Origin: Adineta steineri
Lineage: Eukaryota > Rotifera > Eurotatoria > Adinetida > Adinetidae
NCBI GenBank assembly: GCA_905250115.1
Contig: CAJNOI010000081.1
Coordinates: 310,001-374,000 of the forward strand
DNA: 64,000 bases
Reading direction: 5' to 3'
Shown piece after piece: positions 12,012 through 27,807 of the stretch (positions within the stretch are counted from its first letter, which is position 1; each line of letters begins with the position of its first letter). The translations under genes were made by a program, and so were the position numbers. The notes beneath the pieces are model-generated. The model made no database searches. It had not been told where the DNA came from and worked only from the letters and a program-made list of their open reading frames with translations.

Positions 12012-14446
12012 ATCAATAATATTTTGACCTTTTGTTTGTTTGCTATTTTAATGAAACCATTCGAATACTTTTGCTGTCGATTAAAGATTCAGATTCCAAT
12101 AATAATCATTCATTAATACGATAATTTACAGTATTTTCATGTTCAAAACGAGTTGATAAAGGTTCAGTTGAATAAATATCATAGTTATATGATTTATTAT
12201 CTGTTTACTGATACAAAGTATTTTTAATACTATCAAAGTCTTCAATTTTCTCTGAATATATATTTATCTCGTTATTCTAACAGCATACGATTGAAAAAAA
12301 TACATCGTGTTTTATTGACAAACAATTTAAAGACAAGTTAAGAATACGGAATCGATTATGATTGACCCGTTCAATTGTAATCAACATTAAAATGATCAAT
12401 ATTATTGATTTAATTATGAAAAAAGTTCTTTTTTCTATCAATAGAAAACTAACATGGTTTAATGCTCTGATAATTTCGAGTTTCTATCTAACTCTCTCAT
12501 GGAAAAAACTAATTACACCAAAGTAAAAAGAAACATATTTGTTCCCGTCGATGAATTTATTCATTTCTTTTGTATGTAACAATATTTATGAAAACTAAAA
12601 TTTACTTACAAAATGTTAGGTTCTTTTGAATAATTATACAGTATGCAATTTACATCAAATATAATTACTAAGAATGGTCTTATCTAGAGTCAAATACTAG
12701 TGAATCTATAATCAACAACACTATAATTATGTAGATCTACAAAATACCTCGAATTTCATATCAGATAGAAAAAAATAGTCACTTGACAGAAAGTCATGTT
12801 TTACAGAAGATATTTACAAGTTTCGCTCTTCAATTCACTTATGGCTATTCTAAACAAAGTGAATTTGTTATTTAACAGGAAAACATCTGTCATATTTTGT
12901 ATTTCCTAATTAAATTTCGTTGACAATTCAACAAACAACAAATAATTTCGAAATTTTTATGTCTCTGTTAATAAACATTGATAATATAATAGAAAACAAT
13001 TTCTTTCTATTCAATCAAAAGCTCGACTTATAATTGACCACTTGTAAATAGAACATGATATAGATTTTCTTTTGTTGTTCTATATTAATAAGTCTAGTTT
13101 TCTAATGTTCATCATAACGGAAATGAAAAGAATGCTATCTATCGTTTGCGTTTTCTTCTTCTTCTTCTTCTCGTTTACTCTATTCATTATTGCCAATTAT
13201 GAGTTTTTCCGTTACTTTTCGATAATAAACTATGTGCTTAAAATGACAAGAAGAAGAAGAAAAAAAATACTCGCTCTATGTATATATATATTAATCTTAT
13301 CGTTTGAGTCTGAAATATAGTAGTAATTCTATTATTGATCGATATTTAATATAATCAAAAAAATATTATATTGACAGTTATTTTATTGATCATTATTTAC
13401 AAACAAACAAAACATAATACAAATAATATATCGTTCATATGAAAAAATCCAACTAATGAGTTATCTATAGGAAAATTCTTCTATTAGTTTGAATTATGTT
13501 GAGCATTGCATGATATAAAACCAGATTAATTATGAAAAGTATCTATGTCAGATGGTTCGATGCTTCTACCAATCAAATACGGATAATAAAAAAAAAGAAG
13601 AAAACTACTACTACTACTACTCAACATATCAATCATAATGTTAATGATGATTGCGTTTTTGTTGATTTTCCTAATGAATAAAGAGATCGATTTGTATAAA
13701 TTTTTTTTTCATGTTAATATAAGGAGAAACTTTACAGAACATATGTCATCACATTCTGTGCATATAACCACAAAAACAACAACAACTAAGGAAACTTTCA
13801 AGAGGATAATTACATATATTTTACGCAGACAGAAAGAAAAAAAAGTGAGATCTATTTCCCTTTCTCTCTCTTTATATATATATATATAACACGAACAGGA
13901 AAAAACAACATAAATAATACACAGAAAAAACTAAAACACATCTACTAAATAAAGAAGGAAAAGTGCGAACGATATCAATATCAAGACATATCATGATTTT
14001 TAATAAAACATAATTCTATTTGTTCCCTTCCCGTTATTGTATAACAAGACATGATTTTTTTCTAAGGTTTAATTTGAATTTTTTCAAGAAAACCTCATTT
14101 ATTATTTTATCAATATATCTCGTAAGACTAACTCGTATGATCAACTAGCGACATCTCTAATAGAAAATGAAAATAAGTATTTTTTTATTTAAAAACTAAA
14201 TCTCTTTCATTAATTATTCTTAATAATTTTTATTTTTATTTATTACAATAACATTTTTGAAGGATCGAAATATATTTCTATCAGTAAAAATAAAATGGCT
14301 ACTAAATTTCTCATTGCTTCTCTATGATTGTTTATTTTTTTTTTTCATATATTCTCAGTCTTGTCAACAGCAGCTGCAGATAGTCATGTTCTTATTCATC
14401 TTTTAAAGTTAATCATAAGAAAAAAATAATCTTTTGGCAAACAAAA
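12012..14446. other. Long AT-rich intergenic region
   Basis: About 2.4 kb upstream of the PKC gene. It contains simple repeats: CTT runs near 13152-13171 mirrored by GAA runs near 13249-13261, CTA repeats near 13605-13620 and a TA run near 13871-13888. Open frames here are phenylalanine/isoleucine-rich low-complexity sequence. Likely promoter and regulatory sequence for the downstream kinase, but no specific site could be named. Confidence 0.45.
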
Positions 14447-18607
<4,161 letters not shown>

Positions 18608-19120
18608 CTTTTAAAACGCATAATTTCATACTCTCTATGAACACTCTAGTCATTTCATTGTTGTTTTTGTCTATGTGCGTGCAATTTTCTTTCTTTTACG
18701 AGTTAATTTTACTTTGATTTACAGTATGATTTTTTTTTCTCTCTCTCTCTCTCTCTTTGTCTTTGTCTCTCTCTCTCTTTCTTCTAGTCATTCGTCATTA
18801 TGCTGCTGCTGCCTTTTTCTTTTGTGCAATTTTGCTTTCTTTTTCGCATAATTTTCACTAGACATAGTAGATCATATACAGCCGTTTTGTTTTCTTTTTT
18901 GTGTATATGCCCATAATATGTACACATGTGTACTCTTGGTGGTTGTCTATATATATATTTATCGTCGTCAAACTTTTATATTTTATAATTCTTCTTTCTT
19001 TTTTTTCTCTTTGAAACATAAAAATATATGAATAAAATATATTTATCTTTGGAAAAAAAAAGTCGATACTATTTTTTCTTAAGAACGAATAGAACTGATG
19101 GTTATAGAGAATATCTACAA
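18608..19120. repeat. Intergenic with CT microsatellites
   Basis: 3' region of the PKC gene. It has CT/TTTGTCT simple repeats at about 18733-18785, then T-rich sequence up to FAN1. No gene seen. Confidence 0.6.
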
Positions 19121-22102
19121 ATGCAACAAAGTCGATTGGATAAATTTTTTACAATTAAAAAATCAGCAACAACTAGTAAATTAGCCGATAATAATGATGA
19201 TGATGGATCAACTGATACAACAACAGCATCAAATGAACAAACAAAGAAACGATTATTAACAAATGATAATGAAAGTAATAAAAAATTAAAAAGAGTAAAG
19301 TCAGATTCAAGTACAGTAAATAGTAATGAAAATTCTCAAAGTACTGAAAATACTGAAACTAATTTTTCCTTAAATCAATTTTATTTGGACAAATTTTTAT
19401 TAATTCTTTCATCTCTACTCAAACATCATAAATGTTTATTTAATGAAAATGAATTAATATTATTTGATAAATTTCAAACATTATCTGGTTAGTTTTTTCT
19501 TGTTTACAAATTGTGAATATTAAATATTTTTTTCAGCTTCATCACAAATTATTTTTGTTCGTTTATTAATGCGTCGTTGTAAATGGCTTCGACGTTCAAC
19601 TATTAATTATGAAATATCAGATATATCGAATGATACAGATAATTTAATTTCACTTGTACAAATAGGTTTATTACAAGATAGTAAGAAATTTTTGATTGAA
19701 ATTTATATAAAATATTTTATGGAAATTTGCTGTTTTTAAAGTATCATCATTAGATGATCTTGATGCTGGTCTTCGTTTATTAACTAGTGATGAAATGCGT
19801 GATTTTTCTAAACGTTTTCATTGTCAATCGAAAACGAATAAATCAAAAAAAACTTCTATTGAAAATTTAAAAAGTCTAACAAATCAATATAAATCAATGT
19901 TTGGTTCAACAACAGCAACAAATCGTGATCATCTTCTATTAAAAGAGTTTCGTTATTTAAATTTAATTAAAACAAAAGACCAAATTTTATTTTCTATAGA
20001 TTAAAACGAATAATAATTAATTGTTATAAAATATCTGAAGATATTCGTGGATTATTTTTTCGAATGATGTTAACTTATCATCCAGTAGCTCTTCTAGCAA
20101 TGGATGATCTTGATCAAAATGGTTTTACTCTATTGTAATATTTATTCATAAAATCAATAATTTTGTTTTTCATAAGAAGAATTTTTTAGGTATAAAACAT
20201 TTCAAATCATCCGTGGACAACTTCGACTTCCATGGAATGAAGATCAAATTAGTCATGAACATTTACCATTTAAAACACCAGAACAATTACAACTGTAAGA
20301 TATTAATAGATTCCTTTTTAGTTTGACATAAATTATTAATCATAGTACATAAAGCAAATGTCAGAAAAAAAAACTAATTACAAAACTAATGTTTAATAAT
20401 TTATTTCGATTTAATGAAAATAGGTGATGAAAGAATTCTATCGTGACTTTTTTTTTCTTGTTATATAGTTATCAGAAAGCAATTGATCTACAAACAGAAT
20501 ATCATCAATTAGAAGAATCGAAAAATCTTGATGATTTAATTCATTTCTATGAAACTTATAATGAACAATGGCGTGAAATGATTGATTCATCGAGTGAAAA
20601 GTATTTTGTCTTCTTTAAAATAATTCAATTTAATATATTATATAATTATAGCGAACAATTACCTGGTTATTTTCGTCGATTTTCTCCGGATTATGTTCGT
20701 GCTCGTATTCTATCGCATTTAACTGAAGTTTTACAACGAGCTCGACGTTATGATGAAGCAATTGAATTAATTCAATATTTATTAAGTATTTTGTCTTTTT
20801 TTGATTTTTCGTTTTCAACAAATTTAGTTTAGGTCGAACTATGTATAATCGTTATCGTCGAGGTAAATTATGGAATCGTCTAGCACTTATGCAAGAAAAT
20901 TATGTTAAACCTAATGGTCATCAACAATGTTTAAATACAATCCAGGAAGCATTACAAGATCCGTATGTTACATTAGGTGATCGTCTTGGATTATGTGAAC
21001 GTGCAAGAAAATTATTTTCTCGACCAAAATCAAAAGGAGTACTTTTAGCGACATGGATAACAGATGAAGAAGATAATTTAATGTGGACTGTTCCACTACC
21101 GAAAGAAGTGAAATATTTTATTTAAGAAAAAAATTTTTTTAATTTTAAATCAATTAGATTGAAGTAACAGGACGTTTATTGGCGAATGATGCACGAATGG
21201 GTAAAGTAACATATACAATACAAGATCCAGTTGATGGTTCAATTCAATTTTGTAATGTTGAACAATTAGCTATTCATCATTATCGAACTGAAGAAGATTA
21301 TACTTATGGTATTCATTCGGAAGGAGCTGTTATTCGAACATTAATTGGTCTTTTATTTCTTGATTTAATTTATATATTACCCACGCCAGATTTACTTATT
21401 GATATATTTCAAACAGAACCGTTAGATTTTCAAACTGATGCATTTTATAAATCCCGCAAAAGCCAGATTGATGAACGGATAAGTCAATTAAATTCTGAAG
21501 AAGTAAGAATTCATTAAGAGTTGATGCTGTTCAATTGTATCATATGATAAATTTAGAGTATTGAAGAAGTTGCTGAAAAAAATTGGGAAATGTACAATTT
21601 AACAATGAGTTCAGTTGTTAATTGGGAATTATTTCAAACGAAAACAACTTTATTAGTAAAAAATTTGAATTCATCATAGATCTTAAATTTTCTTTTTATT
21701 ATAGAGTGCTTTAAAATGTTTAACACCGGAACAAATTCAATCGATGTCAATCTATACATTTGTACATAATCGTGCTGCATGGAAAGGTTTTCCTGATTTA
21801 TTCGTATGGAATCCCATAGCAAAAAAATGCAAAGTAAAAAAAAACAAAGAATTTTATTGCAAAATTTTAATTTTTTCATTAGTTTGTCGAAGTTAAAAGT
21901 CATAATGATCGTCTTTCATTTCATCAACTAGTTTGGCTTGATAAATTAGTTGAATTTAAAATTGATTGTGAAGTATGTAAAGTTAGTGGTAAGTTAACTT
22001 TTATCGAAATTATTCTTTAGTATAAATTTAATTTGTATATATTTAGCAAATGGTGCAAAGAAATTAATGCAACGTACATCATCTACTATTGAATTAGATT
22101 AA
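19121..22102 (+). CDS. FAN1: Fanconi-associated nuclease 1 (FAN1)
   Basis: Multi-exon gene for a structure-specific nuclease that trims branched and interstrand-crosslinked DNA in the nucleus. The ATG at 19121 is chosen because it opens with QSRLDKFF, a perfect QxxLxxFF PCNA-interaction box; an in-frame ATG at 19028 would add low-complexity residues. A low-complexity acidic linker is followed by the SAP-like and TPR-like regions (FYLDKFLLILSSLL, RRYDEAIELIQYLL, LGLCERARKLF). The C-terminal VRR-NUC domain has EGAVIRTLIGLLF, QTDAFYKSR, GFPDLFVW and FVEVKSHNDRLS. The PD and E-x-K catalytic residues are thus present. I see no UBZ4 zinc finger. The stop TAA (22100-22102) lies 129 bases before the next start. 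Confidence 0.93.
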
Positions 22103-22231
22103 ATTGATATATATATAAATATTTTATTGTTATTGTTAAAATAAGTTAATAAATCTCATTCTTCTTTTAGAAAAAGTAAAATTCGAACAAACAAAAAAAT
22201 GTATTTTTACAATTGTAGATAGAAAAGAACA

Positions 22232-24646
22232 ATGTTTGCAAATGATGATGAAGATGATGAATGGAATAATGAAAGTGAAGAAGATCAACCACAAGGTTAT
22301 CAAGCTTTATTAGATCCAGATGATGAAGAGTAGGAGCAAAAAAATAAATTTTTTGAAGTAAACTTTATTTCTATTTTTTAGAAGCATTACCGCTGAAGAT
22401 GAGGAAATAGAAGATGATCATGAAGAAGAAGAAGAAATAGAATCAATTGAAGAAGAAGTACCTATTGATGATGGTCAGATAAAACCATTTACTTGTACAT
22501 TATGTACCGTATCCTTCAGTAAATTCGAAGGATACCGTGAACATTTTGTCTCCACTGAACATCGATACAAACGACGTGATGAAAAGAAACGTCTTGGAGT
22601 ATGATTGTAGTTTTAATTTATCAAAAAATAAAAATTATTTTTTTTTTGATTATAAGGAAGGATGCACAATTGAAACTTCACCGGTTGAAGTATTTGTTAA
22701 TTTATTACTTTATAATAAAGTAATACATTGTTTTGAAATAAATATAAAATCATATTTATTAAAACAAACATTTAGATTCCATTTGAAAGTATTCAAATTA
22801 ATATTCAACCTGTTGATTTTAGTGTCAGTGGTTCACTTGAATATAATAATAATAAATATGAATATCAACATGCATCAACATTAAATGATTTATATCAAGT
22901 TCTTGTGAATAAATTCAATCAAGATTATGAAAAATATCAATTAAAAATGCCACCACAAAGTTTTTTTGTTGCAAGAGGTACTGAAAAAACATTTCTTTGG
23001 ATGAAATTAATATCATATATGTTGAATTTAGATATCTGTCGAAAAGAAGTAGAAAATGTATGGACTGTACCACGTTATTGTGATGATACAGGAAAATCTG
23101 ATGAACAAATTGTTAAAGTAAGAAAAACATATCCGATATATTAAAAATTGTTGGTGTTTTTTTCTTCTAGGAAGTATTAGACTTTTGTGTGTTTACAAAT
23201 GTTGAACCAGAACGTGAACGTTTAATAGGACATTCCATTCAAACATGGCGTATGTTTCATCGTCAAGAAACTAAACCAGGTTTTTGGTTTGTATTCAATA
23301 CTTGTTTTTCTAATAAAGAAAAACATATTTTCTTTGTTGTTCAGGTGTGATATGTGTAAACAATGTTTTCGGAAACGAAAAGCAATAATTTGTGTAAATT
23401 AATTAAATGAAAATAATTATATATTTTTTTGTTTTTTCTATTCATATAAAGCATTTTGAAACAAGTGAAAAACATGAAAAAAATCTCAAACATCTTCCAC
23501 CATATCGACGAGCTGTTCAACATGTAACATTCTTACTCTAGAATAATTTGCATTTATTTTATTTTATAGAGTTTATTTACTGGTCGTTTGTTAAATCAAT
23601 TTATTGATATAGATAAATTGAATTATTATCGATCACGTGTTAATGCTTATCGACTTCCACCATCACATAAAACTCTTAAAAATGCGTATTATTGCACATT
23701 TTGTAAAAAATCATTTGAATCGACATATTCACTTGAAAAAGTAATTTAATATTTATTCAGAAAATATTCTCAATTATTATTTCTAGCATCTTGCTTGGAA
23801 AAATCATCGTGATATATTACGTAAGCGTCATCAAAATGATCTGGATAATTTATCACGTCTTGTTGTAAATAGAAAAAGTCAATATTTTGTTCTTATATCA
23901 ATTGTATTTTTTAGACTTATTTGAATTTCAATCAATTATCTCATGAACAACGTAATGGTGGTATTCAACAAATGGTTAAAACACCAGATGAATATCGATT
24001 AAAATATAATCTTGAATCGATGACAATTGAAAATCTTCAAGAAGATATAGTTCGTTTTGATACACAACTTGCTCAACAAGTTATACATAATATTCAAAAT
24101 CAACAAGGAAATAATAATCGATTCAATCGTGGTGGCGGCGGCGGTGGAAGAGGAAGAGGACGTGGTGGTCGTGGAGGACAACCATTTCGTGGTCAAGGAT
24201 TTCGACCACGAGGTGGTAATTTTCATCAACAAAATGGCCAACATTTCAATCCAGGACAATTCAATCAGCCAAGACATTATCAACCTCGTCCATTTAATCC
24301 TAACCAGTCCTATCCTCAAAATAATTTTCATCTACCAACATCATTTCGCCCACGTATGTGTAATTTTTAATCTTGAAATTCTTTTTCATTTCTTTCTTTC
24401 TTCCTTTCTATAGCAAATCAAAATTTTGTTAATGAATATAATAAACGTCCTTATCCACAAAATAATAATAATAATTACAATAATAATTATTATAATCCAA
24501 GACAATCATGGGCAAATAAAAGACCTCGATTTGATCAACCACACCAACCACCACCACCACAATACCAACAACCTTCATCATCAAATCGAATTGATTATCG
24601 CTATGTAGCTAATCAAAATACTTATCAACAACAACAATTTCATTAA
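22232..24646 (+). CDS. C2H2 (U1/matrin-type) zinc-finger protein with RGG box
   Basis: Multi-exon gene starting at the ATG at 22232, just after a splice-acceptor-like TTGTAG, and ending TAA at 24644-24646. The order is: a strongly acidic N-terminus (NDDEDDEWNNESEEDQ); a zinc finger CTLCTVSFSKFEGYREH; a middle domain with FFVARGTEKTFLWMKL; CDMCKQCFRKRKAIICH; a third finger CTFCKKSFESTYSLEKH; a charged segment; then a Gly/Arg box (RGGGGGGRGRGRGG) and a Gln/Asn/Pro/Tyr-rich tail. The fingers with a wide His-His spacing and the RGG box suggest binding to double-stranded or structured RNA in the nucleus. I do not recognise the exact orthologue. Confidence 0.8.
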
Positions 24647-25165
24647 TATTATCTGTTATTTCTTAGGAAATTTGTTAAATGGTGCTTGATTTTTTTTTGT
24701 GTTACTCAATAGAATCATTGTTATTAGTGCCGATTATTAGTGATAAAATAAAAAAAAAGTTCGAAATTATTTATCTTTTTTACCCATGTTCTAGGTTTTT
24801 AATCCTAAGGTCAAGTAAATTTTTTGTTTGTTGAGACTACTCTTGGCATTTAACAAAGGATTAAATACATCAAATGAATAGAATAATAGTTTTTTTCACT
24901 TGTCTGTCTATTTAGATATATCCAAACAAAACAAAAAAAAAAGAAACCGCTCGTTTCGTATGCTAATAACAAAAAAAAAAATAAAACAAACATGACGGAG
25001 AGCTAAACAAAACACTAGTAGATAAACATAAAGCGAGTTAATGCTCAATTATTTTTTGTGACACAATGAGAAAAAAAGACTAATTGGAATGGACATAACA
25101 AGCATAAATAAATATCGACAAATCTGACCACCTTCCTATCGTTTTATTTAACCTAATGTCTTTTT
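24647..25165. other. Convergent 3' spacer
   Basis: AT-rich spacer between the convergent zinc-finger gene and BiP. A-runs and T-runs only; nothing else recognised. Confidence 0.5.
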
Positions 25166-27268
25166 TTATAAGCTGTCGTCATCATGTCCATGTGGTGGGG
25201 GTGGTGGAACATCACCAGCACCTCCTGGACCACCGCCTTGTCCATATAATTTAGTCATAATTGGTGTCACAATTTCTTCGAGTGCTTTCTTGTGTTCTTT
25301 TAATTCATCAGCTTCAGCACCAGCATTTGATTCAAGCCATTTGATTTGTTCTTCAACAGCTTTTTCAATTGTTTCTTTATCATCACTTGATAATTTTCCA
25401 CCGAGTTTTTCTTTATCAGCCAATTGTGTTTTTAATGAATAAGCATATCTTTAAAGAAAAAGAAAATAATTATTTTAGGATAAATAAATAGACAAAAGAA
25501 TAAACTTACGATTCAAGTTCATTTTTAGCATCAACACGTTCTTTTACTTTCTTATCTTCATCAGCGAATTTTTCTGAATCTTTAATCATACGATCAATAT
25601 CTTCTGGTGATAATCGGTTAGTATTTGAATTGATGACAATATTGTTTTTATTTCCTGTTCCTTTATCTTCAGCAGTAACTTTAAGAATACCATTAACATC
25701 AATTTCAAATGTAACTTCAATTTGTGGAACACCTCGTGGTGCTGGTGGAATACCAGTTAAATCGAATTTACCTAAGACATGATTATCTTTTGTCATTGGT
25801 CGTTCACCTTCAAATACTTGAATAGTAACTGTTGGTTGATTTTCAGCAGCTGTTGAAAAAATTTGACTTTTCTTTGTTGGAATAACAGTATTACGTGGAA
25901 TAATTTTGGTCATAACACCACCAACTGTTTCAATACCCATGGTTAATGGATTGACATCGAGTAAAACGATATCACCTGTATCTTGTTCACCTGATAAGAC
26001 ACCAGCTTGAACAGCAGCACCATATGCAACAGCTTCATCTGGATTAATACCACGTGATGGTTCTTTACCATCAAAAAATTCTTTGACTAATTGTTGTACT
26101 TTTGGAATACGTGTTGAACCACCAACAAGAACAACTTCGGCGATATCAGTTTTTTTCAAATCCGAATCTTCTAATACTTTTTGTACTGGTTTCATTGTTG
26201 CACGGAATAAATCCATATTTAATTCTTCAAATTTAGCTCGGGTTAATGTTTCACTAAAATCTTCATTATCAAAGAATGATTCAATTTCAATTTTAGTTTG
26301 ATGTTGTGATGATAATGTTCGTTTAGCTTTTTCAACTTCACGTCGGAGTTTTTGAACAGCACGAAGATCTTTTCGAACATCTTTACCAGTTTTCTTTTTA
26401 AATAATTTAATAAAATGTTCCGAAACACGTTGATCAAAATCTTCACCACCTAAATGTGTATCACCATTGGTTGCAACAACTTCAAATACACCATTATCAA
26501 TTGTTAATAATGAGACATCGAATGTACCACCACCCAAATCAAATACAAGAATATTTTTTTCACCTTCCTTTTTATCTAAACCATAAGCAATGGCTGCTGC
26601 TGTTGGTTCATTAATAATACGCATAACATTTAATCCGGAAATAGTTCCAGCATCTTTTGTTGCTTGACGTTGGGCATCATTGAAATAAGCAGGAACTGTA
26701 ACAACAGCATGTGTAACTTTCTTTCCAAGATAAGCTTCCTATAATAATAATAATAATATTATTGATAAGAAAATGAAAATTAAATTAATAAACTTACAGC
26801 AATTTCACGCATTTTTCCGAGAACCATAGCTGAAATTTCTTCAGGTGTAAAAAGTTTTTGTTCTGTACCAGTACTGATTTGAATAATTGGTTTTGAATTC
26901 TTTTCAATAACTTTGAATGGGAAATGTTTAATATCTTGTTGAACAGTTGCTTCACTATATTCACGACCAATAAGTCGTTTGGCATCATACACAGTATTTT
27001 CTGGATTAGATGTCAATTGATTTTTAGCTGCATCACCAATTAATCGTTCACCTTCAGCTGTAAATGCAACATATGATGGTGTAATACGATTACCTTGATC
27101 ATTGGCAATAATTTCAACTCGTCCGTTTTTAAAAATACCAACACATGAATATGTTGTACCAAGATCAATACCAATTACAGTACCAAGTTCTTTCTTGTCT
27201 TCTTCAGCGGCGAAAGTATATGTAAGAGCAAAAGTAGCGATGAGGAGAAGAATATTGAATATCTTCAT
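25166..27268 (-). CDS. HSPA5: ER Hsp70 chaperone BiP/GRP78
   Basis: Three exons on the minus strand (27268-26798, 26738-25510, 25448-25166) encode 660 residues. The signal peptide [20 protein letters not shown] is followed by the Hsp70 ATPase domain ([14 protein letters not shown], the actin-like phosphate loops [12 protein letters not shown] and [12 protein letters not shown]). The substrate-binding domain ([23 protein letters not shown]) and helical lid follow. Family hallmarks of BiP include [21 protein letters not shown]. The C-terminus is Gly/Pro-rich and ends HGHDDDSL rather than KDEL or HDEL. This is unexpected for a lumenal Hsp70 and is confirmed by the in-frame stop at 25166-25168. 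Acts in protein folding and the unfolded protein response in the ER lumen. Confidence 0.95.
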
Positions 27269-27807
27269 GTTTACTGAATCTATGATTTGTTAATGAATGA
27301 GACTGCTACAAAATGGGAGTCGTATTTATTTGAAGTGAATGGTTAAAGTAATACATACGTGTTTTTACTCTGTGCTGATGAGAGCATATGCTGTCTCAAT
27401 TTGATTGGTCCAGCAAGAAAATTTTCGATGACGTCGATTATGCGTGTAAGCAATAGAAAGAATACGAATATAAATCTGAATCGAATGCTCTAAAATGTAA
27501 AGAAATAAAGTTTTTTCTTGGTATTTAAAATGAAAAATAATTTTTATTTGTAATATTAAATAAATAAAATATAAAAAATACTATAAACATGCGACATCTA
27601 TACAAAAATACATGAAAATACTAGAAGATTCCTAAAGAAATTTTCAGAAATCGATTAAAATTAACTTTATTTTATCTTTATTTATTTGAATTTGAAAAAA
27701 ATCAAATATTTAATTATAATTGTAGGATCATCTGTACTAATCAAAAGCTTTGAAATACATTTTGATAGTTTCGTACTACGAAAACTATCTTTTCTAGATT
27801 ATTGATC
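27269..27807. promoter_or_regulatory. Divergent promoter region of HSPA5 and RBM19
   Basis: 540-base spacer between divergently transcribed genes. A CCAAT box (ATTGG at 27414-27418 on the plus strand) and a TGACGTC ATF-type half-palindrome (27429-27435) lie ten bases apart, about 150 bases upstream of the BiP start. This is reminiscent of ER-stress promoters that combine CCAAT and ATF6/XBP1 sites, but the exact ERSE spacing and CCACG are not present. Confidence 0.4.

Noticed and set aside
13072..13889. Phe/Ile-rich open frames upstream of PKC
   Set aside because: Composition follows poly-T/CTT simple repeats; no domain, start context or splice structure.
24057..24608. Alternative frames over the RGG region of the zinc-finger gene
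   Set aside because: Low-complexity shadows of the Gly/Arg and Asn/Gln-rich coding frame.
26083..26301. Plus-strand frame opposite HSPA5
   Set aside because: Antisense shadow of the conserved Hsp70 coding sequence.
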